Shown here: positions 7,126 through 8,217 of the stretch, in pieces
How the letters are laid out: each line of letters starts with the position of its first letter
Position numbering within the stretch: the stretch's first letter is position 1
Source of the DNA: Halovenus sp.
GTDB lineage: Archaea > Halobacteriota > Halobacteria > Halobacteriales > Haloarculaceae
Reading direction: 5' to 3'
DNA: 8,217 bases
NCBI GenBank assembly: GCA_028275145.1
Contig: JAQCNG010000173.1
Coordinates: 1-8,217, forward strand
Notes under the pieces: generated by a model
Seen by the model: only the letters and a program-made list of their open reading frames with translations
What the model was told of the DNA's origin: nothing
Databases searched by the model: none
Translations under genes and position numbers: made by a program

Positions 7126-7923
7126 ATGGACTACGAGGTTCAGTTCGTGGAGCGCGGCGAGCGGGAGACGCGGTTCGTGGCCCGACCGATGACCCCCGCG
7201 TTCGCGAACGGCATCCGCCGGGCGATGCTCGCGGACGTCCCCACGTTCAGCGTCGACAACGTCCGTGTCATCGAGAACTCGAGCGTGATGTTCGACGAAC
7301 AGATCGGTCTCCGCCTCGGACTGGTGCCGCTGACGACCCCGCCAAACGAGTTCGACATCGGCGACGAGGTGACACTGTCGCTCGACGTGTCGGGTCCCTC
7401 CCGGGACTCCCCAGAGGAGACGCGGACGGCCTACTCTGGCGATATCGTCTCACACGACGAGATGGTCGAACCCGCCGACGGGAACATCCCCGTTATCGAC
7501 CTGAAGGCCGACCAGCGCCTGCAGGTCGAGGCCGACGCGGTGCTCGACGTGGGCCGGGAGCACGCCAAACACCAGGGCGGGGTCGCGGTGGGCTACCGGC
7601 ACCTCCAGCGTGTCGAGGACGCCGGCGAGCGCGGTGAGTTCGACGACGACGACGCCCACATCGTCCGTGGTGTCATCGAGGAGAGCGCCCCCGAACACGT
7701 AGACGGCGACGCGAGCGAGGGGGACCTGGTGGCCACGGAGGCGTTCGACCACGACCTCCGCAACCGCTATCCGGGTCGTGACCTCGACGTCTCGGATGTC
7801 GAGAACGCGTTCGTGTTCGACGTCGAGACGGACGGGTCGCTGTCGGCGGACGAACTCGTCGATCGGGCGGTCGGGTCGCTGGAGGCCCGCGGACAGGAGC
7901 TGAAGGAGGCAGTCCAGCTATGA
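7126..7923 (+). CDS. rpoD: DNA-directed RNA polymerase subunit D
   Basis: Archaeal RNA polymerase subunit D, equivalent to eukaryotic Rpb3 and bacterial alpha; with subunit L it nucleates polymerase assembly. The 265 residues show the alpha-type dimerisation segment [22 protein letters not shown] (from residue 19), [14 protein letters not shown] (56-69), and the [18 protein letters not shown] segment (146-163). The inserted domain region is short, acidic and, like the whole protein, contains no cysteine, so it cannot hold the iron-sulfur cluster seen in some archaeal D subunits. ATG 7126 lies 2 bases after the rps11 stop with no clear Shine-Dalgarno, suggesting coupled reinitiation. It is probably the last protein gene of this transcript, since a 156-base spacer with hairpins and a promoter follows. 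Confidence 0.96.
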   Translation: MDYEVQFVERGERETRFVARPMTPAFANGIRRAMLADVPTFSVDNVRVIENSSVMFDEQIGLRLGLVPLTTPPNEFDIGDEVTLSLDVSGPSRDSPEETRTAYSGDIVSHDEMVEPADGNIPVIDLKADQRLQVEADAVLDVGREHAKHQGGVAVGYRHLQRVEDAGERGEFDDDDAHIVRGVIEESAPEHVDGDASEGDLVATEAFDHDLRNRYPGRDLDVSDVENAFVFDVETDGSLSADELVDRAVGSLEARGQELKEAVQL

Positions 7924-7951
7924 GTCGCCGGCCACGCGGTGCCGACGGTGT

Positions 7952-7970
7952 CGACCCGGAGAGCGGGTCG
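7952..7970 (+). other. Hairpin 1 between rpoD and tRNA-Leu
   Basis: CGACCCG (7952-7958) pairs perfectly with CGGGTCG (7964-7970) around the loop GAGAG, 28 bases after the rpoD stop. It shares the 13-base core CCCGGAGAGCGGG with hairpin 2. There is no T-tract. It is probably an RNA element at the end of the rpoD message or in the leader of the next one. Confidence 0.55.
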
Positions 7971-8007
7971 GCCCCGTGTCGCCGGGTCTGTGAGCGGGTG
8001 ACCGATT

Positions 8008-8028
8008 CACGCCCGGAGAGCGGGCGTG
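8008..8028 (+). other. Hairpin 2 between rpoD and tRNA-Leu
   Basis: CACGCCCG (8008-8015) pairs perfectly with CGGGCGTG (8021-8028) around the loop GAGAG. A T-G and a T-A pair could add two more. The core CCCGGAGAGCGGG (8012-8024) is identical to that of hairpin 1, 57 bases upstream, while the outer stem pairs differ but still pair. It lies directly upstream of the candidate tRNA-Leu promoter. Confidence 0.6.
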
Positions 8029-8034
8029 GAGTCG

Positions 8035-8054
8035 GGACCGAAAACGGTTTGAGT
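8035..8054 (+). promoter_or_regulatory. Candidate promoter of tRNA-Leu/rpl18e
   Basis: GGACCGAAAACGG (8035-8047) followed by TTTGAGT (8048-8054) resembles a haloarchaeal BRE plus weak TATA box. It lies 26-32 bases before the tRNA-Leu 5' end at 8080, so transcription should start within a few bases of the tRNA. It would separate the rpl18e unit from the rpoD transcript, or add a second input to it. Confidence 0.55.
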
Positions 8055-8079
8055 GGTTCGGAGCCAAACGTACAGACGC

Positions 8080-8164
8080 GCAGGGATAGCCAAGTCAGGC
8101 CAACGGCGCAGCGTTCAGGGCGCTGTCCCGTAGGGGTCCGCAGGTTCAAATCCTGCTCCCTGCA
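8080..8164 (+). tRNA. tRNA-Leu (anticodon CAG)
   Basis: Class II tRNA of 85 bases reading Leu codon CUG. The acceptor stem GCAGGGA (8080-8086) pairs perfectly with TCCCTGC (8157-8163); the discriminator is A8164. The D stem is GCC/GGC (8089-8091, 8105-8107). The anticodon stem CAGCG/CGCTG (8109-8113, 8121-8125) closes loop TTCAGGG with anticodon CAG at 8116-8118. The long variable arm is CCC-GTA-GGG. The T stem GCAGG/CCTGC carries loop TTCAAAT (8145-8151). There is no intron and no encoded CCA. It lies 18 bases upstream of rpl18e, the usual haloarchaeal arrangement. Confidence 0.97.
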
Positions 8165-8170
8165 TTTCTC

Positions 8171-8176
8171 AGGAGG
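8171..8176 (+). promoter_or_regulatory. Shine-Dalgarno of rpl18e
   Basis: AGGAGG lies 6 bases before ATG 8183, in the short linker after tRNA-Leu. It is the strongest ribosome site in the right half of the window and fixes the rpl18e start. It contrasts with rps13, which also follows a tRNA but has no such site. Confidence 0.8.
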
Positions 8177-8182
8177 ACCGTC

Positions 8183-8217
8183 ATGAGTAAGACAAACCCA
8201 CGACTGGAGGGTCTCAT
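8183..8217 (+). CDS. rpl18e: 50S ribosomal protein eL18 (5' fragment)
   Basis: Only 11 complete codons plus two bases are inside the window: MSKTNPRLEGL, with the gene continuing past the right edge. This start matches the N-terminus of archaeal eL18 (L18e; haloarchaeal forms typically begin MSKTNPRL). The position directly after tRNA-Leu and downstream of rpoD is the conserved haloarchaeal one, where rpl13, rps9 and further polymerase subunits normally follow. A strong AGGAGG precedes the ATG. Identification rests on 11 residues plus gene order. Confidence 0.8.
   Translation, partial: MSKTNPRLEGL

Noticed and set aside
7920..8186. 88-codon frame starting with an ATG that overlaps the rpoD stop
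   Set aside because: The ATGA overlap looks like coupling, but the frame runs through both hairpins, the promoter and the whole tRNA-Leu into the rpl18e start. It has no recognisable protein features.
1..8217. Mobile element, CRISPR, defence or phage system
   Set aside because: No transposase, integrase, inverted-repeat ends, direct-repeat array or unfamiliar gene was found. Every substantial gene belongs to arginine synthesis, RNA metabolism, ribosome or RNA polymerase.

Overview
The window is a GC-rich, fully co-directional (+ strand) stretch of what is almost certainly a haloarchaeal (class Halobacteria) chromosome. The proteins are rich in Asp and Glu, the arginine genes are the LysW-carrier type, and the uS13-uS4-uS11-RpoD-tRNA-Leu-eL18 order is the haloarchaeal/archaeal one. 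uS4, uS11, RpoD and eL18 also read as archaeal proteins. The genus cannot be fixed from the sequence alone.

Layout. (1) 13-3987: four tightly coupled arginine genes, argX-argC-argB-argD, joined by three 4-base stop/start overlaps. They attach glutamate to the carrier protein LysW/ArgW, phosphorylate it, reduce it and transaminate it, giving LysW-bound ornithine. The carrier gene, argE and argF are not visible. (2) 4037-5425: a DUF402/FAU-1 family RNA-binding protein, a probable rRNA-maturation ribonuclease, with its own likely leaderless promoter. (3) 5426-5586: a 161-base spacer with a clear TATA box (TTTAAATA) and a leader containing a GC-rich hairpin. (4) 5587-5669: tRNA-Ser(GCT), followed after 17 bases by rps13, rps4, rps11 and rpoD (to 7923), which appear to be one transcript. 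(5) 7924-8079: a 156-base spacer with two strong hairpins sharing an identical 13-base core, then a likely promoter. (6) 8080-8164: tRNA-Leu(CAG), followed by a strong Shine-Dalgarno and the first 11 codons of rpl18e, which runs off the window.

How it works together. The left half makes arginine. The right half is translation and transcription machinery in which two tRNA genes head successive ribosomal-protein transcripts, so tRNA end processing by RNase P and tRNase Z should also create the 5' ends of the mRNAs. The FAU-1 gene sits between the two blocks. I see no mobile element, CRISPR, defence or phage gene. This is mostly core genome, and the most unexplained structure is in the two non-coding spacers, especially the twin hairpins between rpoD and tRNA-Leu.
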